From contig JAJDNS010000053.1 of assembly GCA_022340585.1 (NCBI GenBank), positions 1 to 64,000 of the forward strand: 64,000 bases of DNA. The letters are read 5' to 3'. The DNA comes from Acidobacteriota bacterium (GTDB lineage Bacteria; Acidobacteriota; Vicinamibacteria; Fen-336). The translations under genes were made by a program, and so were the position numbers. Under the pieces are notes generated by a model that was not told the origin of the DNA, did not search any database, and worked only from the letters and a program-made list of their open reading frames with translations. Below, one piece after another: positions 1 through 8,362 of the stretch (the stretch's first letter is position 1; the number at the start of each line of letters is the position of its first letter).

Positions 1-1
1 C

Positions 2-1165
2 TACCACCAGCTGGGCGAGGTCCCTCGCAAGCGTCACGTTGCCTTCCGCAAGGAGGACGGCGGGATCCACTACGAGGAGCTCGTGGGCAACAAGGGCTTC
101 ACCGGGCCGTCCTCGCTCCTCTACCACCTGCGCCTCCCCACTGCGGTTAAGAGCGTGGAGGCCCTGCGGGGGCTGGCCTGGGCCGGCGAGCCGGAGCGGG
201 TCCTCCGCCATCGTCACTTCCGGACCGCCACCCTCGCCACCGGGCCCAGCCCGGTTCTCGATCGCGTGCCTCTCCTGTTCAACTCCGACGTCGCGCTGTC
301 GATGGCTCGTCCGGAGAAGGAGGACGAGTTCTTCTACCGCAACGGGCAGGGCGACGAGGTGGTGTTCGTGGCCGAGGGTGAGGGGACGCTGGACTCCTCG
401 TTCGGAGAGGTCGCCTTTCGGGCCGGCGACTACGTGGTGATCCCCCGCGGCGTGCTCCACCGCTGGCGCCTCGCCGCCGGACCGTTCCGCTTTCTCGTCA
501 TCGAGAGCGCCGGGTACGTGCGCACGCCGAAGCGCTACCGCAACGAGCACGGGCAGCTCACCGAGATGGCCCCGTTCTCCGAGCGCGACGTCCGACGCCC
601 CACCCGCCTCGAGACCCGCGACGAGACCGGGGACTTCCCGGTGGTGGTGAAGAGCGGCAACCGGCTGGTGGAGATGGTCATGGCCCACCACCCCTTCGAC
701 GTGGTGGGCTGGGACGGGTACTACTACCCCTGGGCGTTCAGCATCCACGACTTCGAGCCGCGAGTGGGCCGGGTTCACCTGCCGCCCCCGGTGCACCAGA
801 CATTCGAAGGCGACGGCTTCGTGGTGTGCTCGTTCTGCCCGCGGCCCTACGACTTCGGGCCCGAGGCCGTGCCCGCGCCCTACAGCCACCAGAACGTGAT
901 GTCGGACGAGGTCCTGTTCTACGCGAACTCGGAGTTCATGAGCCGCAAGGGCATCGAGTACGGCTCGATCACCCTGCACCCCGACGGGCTGCCCCACGGC
1001 CCCCAGCCCGGGCGGACCGAGGACTCCATCGGGGCGAAGGGCACCGACGAGCTGGCGGTGATGGTGGACACCTTCCGGCCGCTCCTCGTGAGCCGGGAGG
1101 CCCTGCCCCTCGAGGACGAGGGCTACCCGCTCTCCTGGCTCGAGGGATCGGGGGAGGGCCGATGA
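2..1165 (+). CDS. hmgA: homogentisate 1,2-dioxygenase, 5' end cut by window edge
   Basis: It opens the aromatic ring of homogentisate to give maleylacetoacetate, using non-haem Fe(II), in the cytoplasm. The frame is open from the first bases, so the true start lies upstream; 387 codons are visible, close to the full length of short bacterial HmgA proteins. Visible family signatures are the N-terminal block around HVAFRKEDGG and GNKGFTGPSS, the cupin core with HLPPPVHQTFEGDGFVVCSF, and the iron-binding region with YSHQNVMSDE and PDGLPHGPQPG, which carry the His/Glu/His ligands. Its stop overlaps the next start as ATGA, so it is the first visible gene of a tightly coupled homogentisate operon with fahA and hppD. 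Confidence 0.95.
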   Translation, partial: YHQLGEVPRKRHVAFRKEDGGIHYEELVGNKGFTGPSSLLYHLRLPTAVKSVEALRGLAWAGEPERVLRHRHFRTATLATGPSPVLDRVPLLFNSDVALSMARPEKEDEFFYRNGQGDEVVFVAEGEGTLDSSFGEVAFRAGDYVVIPRGVLHRWRLAAGPFRFLVIESAGYVRTPKRYRNEHGQLTEMAPFSERDVRRPTRLETRDETGDFPVVVKSGNRLVEMVMAHHPFDVVGWDGYYYPWAFSIHDFEPRVGRVHLPPPVHQTFEGDGFVVCSFCPRPYDFGPEAVPAPYSHQNVMSDEVLFYANSEFMSRKGIEYGSITLHPDGLPHGPQPGRTEDSIGAKGTDELAVMVDTFRPLLVSREALPLEDEGYPLSWLEGSGEGR

Positions 1166-2073
1166 CCACCGCCGGCGCCCGGGCGCTCCTGTCCAACCTC
1201 GTCGACTACGCGGGTCTGTTTCCCCCGGCCGGGCTCGGCATGGCGGAGGCGGTGGCCGAGCACGCCCGGCAGCGCCTGGGCCCCGAGTCCTGGATGCTCG
1301 GCCGCTTCGTGGTGCCCGCGGCCCGGCTCGACGAGTTCGAGGAGGCCATCCTGTCGGATCGGGCGCCGGCGGCCGGCGCCGAGAGAAAGCCCGGGGCCCC
1401 CTGGTCCCTGAGCGCGCTCGTCGGTCCCGCCTTCACCACCCACGCCGACGAGATCGTGGCCTTCAACGCACGGCTCGGGGACCGGGCGAGGGTGGAGACG
1501 GTGGAGTTCAGGGCGTCGTCCCGGGCCGAGCTGGACGCGGCGCTCGACACGATCCCGGGCGGGCTCGGCATCTTCGTCGAGCTCCCACTGGACAACGCGC
1601 TGGACGACCTCCTGGCCGTGGTGAGGGGACGGGCGGCGAACGCCAAGGTCCGGACCGGCGGGATCGAGGTGGCGGTCATCCCCACCCCGTCCCGGCTCGC
1701 CCGCTTCCTGGAGGCCTGCGCTTCGGCCGGCGTGCCCTTCAAGGCCACCGCCGGGCTCCACCACGTCGTGCGGGCCGAGCACCCGTTGACCTACGAGCCC
1801 GACGCCCCGAGGGCCACGATGCACGGCTTCCTCAACGTGTTCGCCGCCGCCGCCTTCGCGCGGGACGGCATGCCGGCGGGTGAGCTGGAGGCCGTGCTGC
1901 GCGAGACCCGGGCCGTGGCGTTCCGCCTCGACGACGACGGGCTCGCGTGGCGCGATCGGAGCGTCCCGACCGGCGATCTCGGGCTGGCCCGCCGTGACTT
2001 TGCCGTCTCCTTCGGGTCGTGCTCGTTCGCGGAGCCGGTGGTCGAGCTCAGGTCGCTGGGGGTGATCTCGTGA
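1162..2073 (+). CDS. conserved protein of unknown function between hmgA and fahA
   Basis: This 303-aa soluble protein has no signal peptide or membrane segment. I do not recognise a named domain. The ATG overlaps the hmgA stop and its own stop overlaps the fahA GTG start (GTGA), so it is translationally coupled to both neighbours. Likely functional blocks are VDYAGLFPPAG near the N-terminus, the strand-like stretch IEVAVIPTPSRLARFLEA, KATAGLHHVVR (Lys plus paired His) and FGSCSF near the C-terminus. The alternation of strands and helices could be a TIM-barrel-like fold. Its place in the pathway is where maleylacetoacetate isomerase would be expected, but it does not look like the GST-fold MaiA. 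A role as a non-GST isomerase is inference only. Confidence 0.85.
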   Translation: MTTAGARALLSNLVDYAGLFPPAGLGMAEAVAEHARQRLGPESWMLGRFVVPAARLDEFEEAILSDRAPAAGAERKPGAPWSLSALVGPAFTTHADEIVAFNARLGDRARVETVEFRASSRAELDAALDTIPGGLGIFVELPLDNALDDLLAVVRGRAANAKVRTGGIEVAVIPTPSRLARFLEACASAGVPFKATAGLHHVVRAEHPLTYEPDAPRATMHGFLNVFAAAAFARDGMPAGELEAVLRETRAVAFRLDDDGLAWRDRSVPTGDLGLARRDFAVSFGSCSFAEPVVELRSLGVIS

Positions 2074-3416
2074 GCGCGCCGATCGACGGCACCCACGACG
2101 CCGCCCTGCAGAGCTGGGTCGCGTCGGCGAATGCTCCCGGCACCGACTTCCCGGTGCAGAACCTCCCCCTCGGGGTCTTCGCCCGGAGCGGGGACGCGCG
2201 CCCCCGGATCGGCTGCGCGATCGGCGATCAGGTGCTCGACCTGGAGGCCTGCGCCGAGCGGGGGCTTCTCCGCGGTCTGCCCGAGGACGTCGAGGAGGCC
2301 TGCCGCACCGTCACCCTGAACGCCCTGATGGGCCTGGAGCCACGCCTGCGCGGGACGCTGCGTCACCGCCTGAGCCACCTGCTGCGGGCCGAGGGGGCCT
2401 TCGTGACGGCGCGGAACGATCGCGCCGATGTGCTCCTTCCGCAGTCCGAGGCGGAGATGCGCCTGCCGGCGGCGGTGGGTGACTACACCGACTTCTACGC
2501 CTCGATCTTCCACGCCAACAACGTCGGCCGGATGCTGCGTCCGGACAATCCGCTCCTGCCCAACTACCGCTGGGTCCCCATCGGCTACCACGGGCGGGCG
2601 TCCTCGCTTCTCGTCAGCGGAGCCACGGTCCCCCGGCCCCGGGGACAGACCGCTCCCCGGGGGGAAGGCCCCCCGGAGTTCGGGCCCACCCGCTCGCTCG
2701 ACTACGAGCTCGAGGTCGGCGCCTTCCTGGGACCGGGAAACACCCTCGGGAGCCCGATCCCCATCGCCGAGGCCGAGGAGCACGTCTTCGGCCTCTGCCT
2801 CGCCAACGACTGGTCGGCCCGCGATGTGCAGCGCTGGGAGTACCAGCCGCTGGGCCCATTCCTCTCGAAGAGCTTCGCCACGTCGCTGAGCCCGTGGGTG
2901 GTGACCGCCGAGGCCCTGGCCCCCTTTCGGGTCCCCGCATTCGTGCGCCCCGATGGAGACCCGGAGCCACTCCCCCACCTGCGGGGCGAAGACGACGCCG
3001 CGCGGGGAGGGATCGACCTGCGGCTCGAGGTCCTGCTGTCGTCGGAGGCGATGCGCCGGGAGGGAAAGCCCCCGGTGCGAGTGAGCCGGAGCAACCTGCG
3101 AGACCTCTACTGGACCTTGGCCCAGATGGTGACCCACCACAGCTCGAACGGCTGCAACCTGCGGCCCGGTGACCTGATCGCGAGCGGCACGGTGTCGGGC
3201 CCGGAGGAGGAGAGCCGGGGCTGCCTGCTGGAGAGGACGTGGCGCGGAGAGCAGCCCTTCACGCTGCCCACCGGCGAGGAGCGGCGCTTCTTGGAGGACG
3301 GCGACGAGGTGATCCTCCGCGGCCGCTGCGAGCGCGACAGCTTCGTCCCCATCGGTTTCGGCGAATGCCGCGGTGTCATTGAGCGCTTTGACGAAGGGGT
3401 CAGGTCCCAAACGTAG
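2070..3416 (+). CDS. fahA: fumarylacetoacetase
   Basis: It hydrolyses fumarylacetoacetate to fumarate and acetoacetate, the last step of homogentisate catabolism. The GTG start overlaps the preceding stop; the resulting protein is 448 aa, normal for FAH. It has the N-terminal FAH domain (about residues 1-120) and the catalytic domain with TDFYASIFHANNVG, the metal-binding DYELEVG, NDWSARDVQRWEYQPLGPF and SGTVSGP. Recognisable homology ends at GFGECRGVI. The last codons (DEGVRSQT) and the TAG stop lie inside the left arm of a palindromic repeat, so the native C-terminus has probably been replaced by an insertion there. Confidence 0.95.
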   Translation: MSAPIDGTHDAALQSWVASANAPGTDFPVQNLPLGVFARSGDARPRIGCAIGDQVLDLEACAERGLLRGLPEDVEEACRTVTLNALMGLEPRLRGTLRHRLSHLLRAEGAFVTARNDRADVLLPQSEAEMRLPAAVGDYTDFYASIFHANNVGRMLRPDNPLLPNYRWVPIGYHGRASSLLVSGATVPRPRGQTAPRGEGPPEFGPTRSLDYELEVGAFLGPGNTLGSPIPIAEAEEHVFGLCLANDWSARDVQRWEYQPLGPFLSKSFATSLSPWVVTAEALAPFRVPAFVRPDGDPEPLPHLRGEDDAARGGIDLRLEVLLSSEAMRREGKPPVRVSRSNLRDLYWTLAQMVTHHSSNGCNLRPGDLIASGTVSGPEEESRGCLLERTWRGEQPFTLPTGEERRFLEDGDEVILRGRCERDSFVPIGFGECRGVIERFDEGVRSQT

Positions 3417-3478
3417 CATCGGACCTCAGAAACGTCCTCTCCAGAGGACGAGAGGCTACGTTTCGGACCTGACCCCTT
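3394..3478. repeat. REP-like palindromic element
   Basis: Two 24-nt arms (3394-3417 and 3455-3478) are inverted copies with one mismatch. The arms begin with AAGGGGTCAGGTCC, a sequence type I associate with palindromic elements mobilised by REP-associated tyrosine transposases. A second perfect 8-bp hairpin (3433-3440 with 3443-3450) sits between the arms. The element contains the fahA stop codon and ends just before the hppD Shine-Dalgarno sequence. No transposase is present in the window. As RNA it would fold strongly and could act as a processing or termination site between fahA and hppD. Confidence 0.75.
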
Positions 3479-3495
3479 TTGTGAGGAGGAGAGTG

Positions 3496-4644
3496 ATGGC
3501 GAGGGTGGAGTCGCTGGGGATCAAGCGGCTGGAGTCGGTGCACTACTACGTGCGAGATCTCGAGCGGAGCCGGCGCTTCTACACCGAGAAGATGGACTTC
3601 GCGGAGATCGGGGGCAGCGGCGCGGAGCTGACGAGGGCGGGCCGCCAGAAGTCGCTCGCCTTCATGGCCGGTAACTCGGTCGTCGTCTGCATGGAGCCCC
3701 GGGGAGAGGGCGGCCGGGCCGCCCGCTGGCTGAGGAAGCACCCCGACGGCATCGGCACTCTCAACTTCGAGGTCGAGGACGTCGAGAGGACCTTTCGCCT
3801 GCTCGAGAAGCGGGGGGGAACCCCGATCCAGGACATCCAGCGCGTCGACGGCGGCGGCGGCAGTGCCATCGCCTTCTTCTCGATCGCGACGCCCTTCGGA
3901 GACGCAACCTTCCGCTTCATCCAGCGGGATGGATACAGGCCGCTCTACCCGGGGTTCGAGGCGCACGCGACGCCGCAGGGAGGGAGCAACCGCATCGGGT
4001 TCGTCGGCTACGACCACACCACCTCGAACTTCCCCACCCTGGCCCCGGCCATCCTGTGGATGGAGCAGGTCATGGGCTTCGAGCGCTACTGGGAGATCGA
4101 GTTCCACACCGCCGACGTGGCGCCCGACCAGAGCCAAGGCTCGGGGCTGCGCTCGATCGTGATGTGGGACCCCGATTCGGGGGTGAAGTTCGCGAACAAC
4201 GAGCCCTGGCGCCCCTTCTTCCGCAGCTCGCAGATCAACGTCTTCTGCGAGGAGCTGCGCGGGGCCGGAGTCCAGCACCTGGCCCTCAGCGTCAAGGACA
4301 TCATCCACTGCGTGAAGGAGCTGCGGGCGCGGGGCATCGAGTTCATGCCCACCCCGGGGACGTACTACGACGCGCTGCCGGCTCGTCTCGAGAAGATGGG
4401 CGTCGGGTCGATCGACGAGGATCTCTCGGTCCTGAGGGATCTGGAGATCCTGGTCGACGGCGACGGCCCCGGCAAGTACCTGCTGCAGATCTTCCTCAAG
4501 GAGTCCTCGGGCCTCTACGACGAGAGCGAGGCCGGGCCCTTCTTCTACGAGATCATCCAGCGCAAGGGCGACCAGGGATTCGGGGCCGGGAACTTCCGGG
4601 CCCTGTTCGAGTCGATCGAACGCGCCCAGACGGGGCAAACCTGA
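3496..4644 (+). CDS. hppD: 4-hydroxyphenylpyruvate dioxygenase
   Basis: It converts 4-hydroxyphenylpyruvate to homogentisate with Fe(II) and O2, feeding hmgA. The ATG follows a strong GAGGAGGA ribosome site; the product is 382 aa, with two glyoxalase-fold halves (about 15-150 and 165-360). The 2-His-1-Glu triad is visible as His174 (GYDHTTSNF), His261 (GVQHLALSV) and Glu352 (FFYEIIQRKGDQGFGAGNF), and the C-terminal gating helix ends FRALFESIE. An upstream in-frame extension would run through the palindromic repeat and is rejected. It follows fahA in the same direction after that repeat. Confidence 0.96.
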   Translation: MARVESLGIKRLESVHYYVRDLERSRRFYTEKMDFAEIGGSGAELTRAGRQKSLAFMAGNSVVVCMEPRGEGGRAARWLRKHPDGIGTLNFEVEDVERTFRLLEKRGGTPIQDIQRVDGGGGSAIAFFSIATPFGDATFRFIQRDGYRPLYPGFEAHATPQGGSNRIGFVGYDHTTSNFPTLAPAILWMEQVMGFERYWEIEFHTADVAPDQSQGSGLRSIVMWDPDSGVKFANNEPWRPFFRSSQINVFCEELRGAGVQHLALSVKDIIHCVKELRARGIEFMPTPGTYYDALPARLEKMGVGSIDEDLSVLRDLEILVDGDGPGKYLLQIFLKESSGLYDESEAGPFFYEIIQRKGDQGFGAGNFRALFESIERAQTGQT

Positions 4645-4660
4645 ACGGAAGACGGCTAGG

Positions 4661-4694
4661 GGCGCCGCGCCACCGGCGCCGAAGTGCCTTTTTT
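4661..4694 (+). terminator. possible terminator after hppD
   Basis: A perfect 7-bp stem (GGCGCCG / CGGCGCC) with a 6-nt loop lies 16 nt after the hppD stop and is followed, after 8 nt, by a run of six T. The gap between stem and T-run is longer than in a textbook intrinsic terminator. Confidence 0.45.
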
Positions 4695-4733
4695 CTTGAC
4701 GTCGCACGGGGCCGTGAGCGCAGAATCTAGGAC

Positions 4734-5051
4734 ATGCCGTACGAGCCCGAGACGCCGTTCGACAGCATCGAGGGGGCGCTCGAGTACGTGAGCCTGCTCG
4801 TGGAATCGGTGGAGGAGGCACGCGAGGACATCGCGGCCGAGCTGGTCGAGGCCCGCGCCGAGCCCGACGCGCGGCGGCGAGCCGACGCCCTCCAGCTCGT
4901 GGCCTACAAGCTCGAGCGGCTCGCCGAGCACGCCCGCTCCAGCCGGCGGCTCCTGAACGACCTGCGCACTCTCCGGAGGCTGCTCCTCGACGAGCGCCAC
5001 GGAGACGCGATCCCGGACGTCGTCAACGCCGAAACCGAGCTCGACGCCTGA
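4734..5051 (+). CDS. small acidic helical protein, unknown function
   Basis: This 105-aa soluble protein is predicted almost entirely helical, rich in Glu, Ala, Leu and Arg, with heptad-like spacing that suggests a coiled coil or helical bundle. No family is recognised. There is no Shine-Dalgarno sequence; a TTGACG (4696-4701) and a CAGAAT hexamer (4721-4726) lie just upstream, and the ATG is 7 nt after the latter, as in a leaderless mRNA, although the 19-nt spacer is long. It sits alone between the hppD terminator and a convergent aldo/keto reductase. Codon usage matches the neighbours, which supports a real gene. Confidence 0.7.
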   Translation: MPYEPETPFDSIEGALEYVSLLVESVEEAREDIAAELVEARAEPDARRRADALQLVAYKLERLAEHARSSRRLLNDLRTLRRLLLDERHGDAIPDVVNAETELDA

Positions 5052-5068
5052 CCCCCCGCGTCCCGGCC

Positions 5069-6055
5069 CTACCAGCTCCCGTGAACGTGCTCGCGGATGC
5101 TCTCGTCGTAGATCCGGCTCACGGCGTCCATGGTCGCCGGATCGATGGGGGGCAGGTCGGCAGCCGCGGCGTTGGCCCGCGCCTGGTCGGGGTTCTTCGC
5201 CCCGGGGATCGCGCAGCTCACCGCGTCGAACATCAGGATCCACCGGAGAGCGAGCTGGGCGAGGCTCGTCGTGGGGGGAACGAGGGGCCGCAGCGCTTCC
5301 ACCGCCTCCAGCCCCGTCTCGAAGGGCACCCCCGAGAACGTCTCGCCCTTGTCGAAGAACTGCCCCTCACGATTGAACTGGCGGTGATCGTCGGCGGCGA
5401 AGGTCGACTCCTTCGACAGCTTGCCGGTGAGCAGTCCGCTGGCCAGCGGCACCCGGGCCAGGATCCCCACCCGCCTGGCCCTCGCCTCGGGGAAGAACCG
5501 CTCGGCGGGCTTGGGGCGGAACATGTTGAAGATGATCTGGACCGTCTGCACCCCGGGGTGAGCGATCCCCCGCAACGCCTCGTCGACGGTCTCGACGCTG
5601 ACGCCGTAGTAGCGAATCTTGCCGGCGTGCACCATCTCGTCGAGGACTCCGAAGACCTCGGGTGTGTCGTAGACGTCGGGGTGCGGGCAGTGGAGCTGCA
5701 GGAGGTCGACGGTGTCCATCTCCAGGTTCCTCAGGCTGCGGTCCACCCAGGCGTTGAGGTTCTTGCGGCTGTAGCCCTCCCGTGTCTGCTCCGGAAGCCG
5801 CCGCCCGGCCTTGGTGGCGACGAAGATCGTCTCGCCCTTCCGCTCGCGCCGGAGCCGGGCCACCAGGCGCTCGCTGCGGCCGTCGCCGTAGACGTCGGCG
5901 GTGTCGACGAAGTTCACCCCGGCGTCGACGGCGGCGTGCAGCGCCTTCATGGAATCCTCGTCCTGCACCGGACCCCAGGTGCCCCCGATAGCCCAGGCCC
6001 CGAAGCTGATGGCCGAGACCTTCATGTCCGTCCGCCCGAGCAGCCGGTACTCCAT
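5069..6055 (-). CDS. aldo/keto reductase
   Basis: This cytoplasmic NAD(P)H-dependent oxidoreductase of the AKR superfamily has 328 aa and no signal peptide. The N-terminus MEYRLLGRTDMKVSAISFG is the typical first strand. The catalytic tetrad is visible as Asp and Tyr in NFVDTADVYGDGRSE, Lys in FVATKAG and His in LLQLHCPHPD. The C-terminal IPGAKNPDQARANAAAADL is the usual cofactor-binding tail. The substrate cannot be read from the sequence. It is divergent from the S9 peptidase gene and convergent with the small helical protein. Confidence 0.9.
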   Translation of the reverse strand: MEYRLLGRTDMKVSAISFGAWAIGGTWGPVQDEDSMKALHAAVDAGVNFVDTADVYGDGRSERLVARLRRERKGETIFVATKAGRRLPEQTREGYSRKNLNAWVDRSLRNLEMDTVDLLQLHCPHPDVYDTPEVFGVLDEMVHAGKIRYYGVSVETVDEALRGIAHPGVQTVQIIFNMFRPKPAERFFPEARARRVGILARVPLASGLLTGKLSKESTFAADDHRQFNREGQFFDKGETFSGVPFETGLEAVEALRPLVPPTTSLAQLALRWILMFDAVSCAIPGAKNPDQARANAAAADLPPIDPATMDAVSRIYDESIREHVHGSW

Positions 6056-6159
6056 GGTGCCCTCCCGCGGCCCCGGGAAAGGGGCCCGCGGGACCCATTC
6101 TAGGGCACTCGGTCGTGGCAGAATCGCCCATGAATCCCCGTTCTTGTTGGGAGGGTGCC

Positions 6160-8301
6160 GTGAGATCCAGATCGACCGTGGCGTGGCTGTGCCCGATGCT
6201 CTCCGTGCTGCTGGCCGCGGCGAGCGCCGGCGCGGAGAACGAGAGGCAGGAAACCCCCAACGGAGGAGCGTCGTTCTCCGGGCCCGATTTCAGGACCGTG
6301 CTGAGCCTGGAGAGCACGGGTGACCCGGAGATCTCGCCCGACGGGACGTCGGTGCTCATCCCGGTCCGGAAGGCGGACTGGGAGGACAACCGGTTCGACA
6401 CCGAGATCTGGCTGGCGCGGGGCGACGAAGAGCCGTTCCAGCTCACCCGAACCGAGGAGAACAGCAGCTCCAGGGCGCGCTGGTCCCCGGATGGGGAGCA
6501 GGTGGCGTTCCTCGCCGATCGGGGCAACGACACCCAGATCTGGCTGATCTCGGCGCGGGGCGGGGAGGCCCGGGTGGTGACCGCGGTGGAGGACGGGGTC
6601 TCGGGCTTCGAGTGGTCCCCGGACGGCACCCGCATGGCCGTCGCGATCACCGACCAGCAGGACCCCGGGCGCAAGAAGCTCGAGGAGACCTACGGCGGGT
6701 TCGCGGTGGAGGACCGGGACTTCAGAAACACCCACCTCTGGCTGCTGGACGTGGAGGCGGTGCTGGCCGCCGACAAGGCCGCCGCGCTCCCCGACGAGGG
6801 GAAGGATGAGGGGGGCGAGCCCGACGACGAGGAAGAAGAGGCCGAGAACAAAAAGGCCGCGGACGAGCCCTCGCCGTTCCGGCGGCTCACCGAGGGCCCC
6901 GACTTCACCGTGAACGGCTTCCGGTGGTCTCCCGACGGGCGGCTGATCGCCTTCGACCACACGCCCGACCCTCGCGTCGAGTCCTTCAGCCACGCCGACA
7001 TCTCGGTGGTCGAGGTCGAGAGCGGCGAGGTGCGGGCACTGGTGGCGCAACCGGGTCCGGACCGCGATCCCCACTGGTCGCCGGACGGGGAATGGGTTGT
7101 GTTCGCCACCGGCGACGGCAACCCCGCCTACTACCTCAACACCGAGCTGGCCCGGGTGCCCGCCAGCGGCGGGGACCCCGAGGTCCTGACGGAGGCCTTC
7201 GACGAGGACGCGAGCGCGGTGGCCTGGCTCGACGACGGCATCCGCTTCCTCGCCCTCGACCGGACCACACGCAAGCTCTACCGCCTCGACCCGGACACCC
7301 GCGAGGTCGAGCCCGTGAGCGTGGAGGGCGCGCCCCGCATCATCGGGTCGGTCGACTTCTCGAAGGACGGGCGGACCATGGCCTTCCGGGGCGAGGGACC
7401 CGACACCCTGCCCGAGGTCTACCGAATCGACCCCGGCGCCGCCCGACCGCAACGTCTCAGCCGCTCCACGGAGCAGACCGATGGGTGGTCGGTCGGAGGC
7501 CGCGAGGTGATCGAGTGGAAGAGCAGGGACGGGGCGAGGGTCGAGGGTGTCCTCCTCACGCCCGAGGGCTTCGACCGGTCCGTGAAGCACCCGCTCCTGG
7601 TCATCATCCACGGCGGGCCGTCGTGGCTGTCGTTCCCGGTCCGGGCCTACACCTATGTCTATCCGGTCCAGCAGTGGCTCGAGAAGGGTGCGGTCGTCCT
7701 GATGCCCAACTACCGGGGGTCGGCGGGCTACGGCGAGGCCTTCCGCTCGCTCAACGTCCGCAATCTCGGGGTGGGCGACGCCTGGGACGTGCTGTCAGGG
7801 GTCGACCACCTGGTGGAGCAGGGCTTCGTCGACCCCGACCGGATGGGGGCCATGGGCTGGAGCCAGGGCGGCTACATCTCGGCCTTCCTGACCACGTCCA
7901 GCGACCGCTTCGCGGCGATCTCGGTGGGCGCGGGGATCTCCGACTGGATGACCTACTACGTCAGCACCGACATCCACCCCTTCACCCGCCACTACCTGAA
8001 AGGCACACCGTGGAGCGACCCCGAGATCTATGCGAAGACGTCACCCATGACCTACGTCAACGAGGCGTCGACGCCGACCCTCATCCAGCACGGCGAGCTC
8101 GACCGGCGCGTGCCCACCCCCAACGCCTACGAGCTCTACCAGGGTTTGCAGGACGTGGGGGTCCCGGTGGAGCTGGTGATCTACAAGGAGTTCGGGCACG
8201 GGATCTCGAAGCCGAAGGAGCTCCTGGGGGCGGTCTGGCACAACTGGCAGTTCTTCGGGAAGTGGATCTGGAGTGAGGAGATAGAGATCCCCGCCCGGTA
8301 G
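6160..8301 (+). CDS. exported S9 family (prolyl oligopeptidase) serine peptidase
   Basis: This is a dipeptidyl-aminopeptidase/acylaminoacyl-peptidase-type enzyme. The GTG start follows a GGGAGGG ribosome site and gives a 713-aa protein with an N-terminal signal peptide ending about ASAGA; upstream starts at 6115 and 6130 are possible. Residues 40-430 form a WD40-like beta-propeller (repeated WSPDG motifs), interrupted at about 211-234 by a highly acidic Asp/Glu insertion. The alpha/beta-hydrolase domain (about 455-713) has the triad Ser568 (GWSQGG), Asp648 (ELDRRVP) and His680 (FGHGI). It probably degrades peptides in the periplasm. Acting outside the cytoplasm is inferred from the signal sequence. 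Confidence 0.93.
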   Translation: MRSRSTVAWLCPMLSVLLAAASAGAENERQETPNGGASFSGPDFRTVLSLESTGDPEISPDGTSVLIPVRKADWEDNRFDTEIWLARGDEEPFQLTRTEENSSSRARWSPDGEQVAFLADRGNDTQIWLISARGGEARVVTAVEDGVSGFEWSPDGTRMAVAITDQQDPGRKKLEETYGGFAVEDRDFRNTHLWLLDVEAVLAADKAAALPDEGKDEGGEPDDEEEEAENKKAADEPSPFRRLTEGPDFTVNGFRWSPDGRLIAFDHTPDPRVESFSHADISVVEVESGEVRALVAQPGPDRDPHWSPDGEWVVFATGDGNPAYYLNTELARVPASGGDPEVLTEAFDEDASAVAWLDDGIRFLALDRTTRKLYRLDPDTREVEPVSVEGAPRIIGSVDFSKDGRTMAFRGEGPDTLPEVYRIDPGAARPQRLSRSTEQTDGWSVGGREVIEWKSRDGARVEGVLLTPEGFDRSVKHPLLVIIHGGPSWLSFPVRAYTYVYPVQQWLEKGAVVLMPNYRGSAGYGEAFRSLNVRNLGVGDAWDVLSGVDHLVEQGFVDPDRMGAMGWSQGGYISAFLTTSSDRFAAISVGAGISDWMTYYVSTDIHPFTRHYLKGTPWSDPEIYAKTSPMTYVNEASTPTLIQHGELDRRVPTPNAYELYQGLQDVGVPVELVIYKEFGHGISKPKELLGAVWHNWQFFGKWIWSEEIEIPAR

Positions 8302-8362
8302 CCGAAGGCGGGGAACACCAGCTCGCCGTCCCCGGGAGCCGGGCCCCCGGGTCGGTCACGAG

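Noticed and set aside
8331-8351. CCCGGG inverted repeat between convergent genes as a terminator
   Set aside because: The stem is only 6 bp, has no T-run, and such CCCGGG pairs occur by chance in this base composition.
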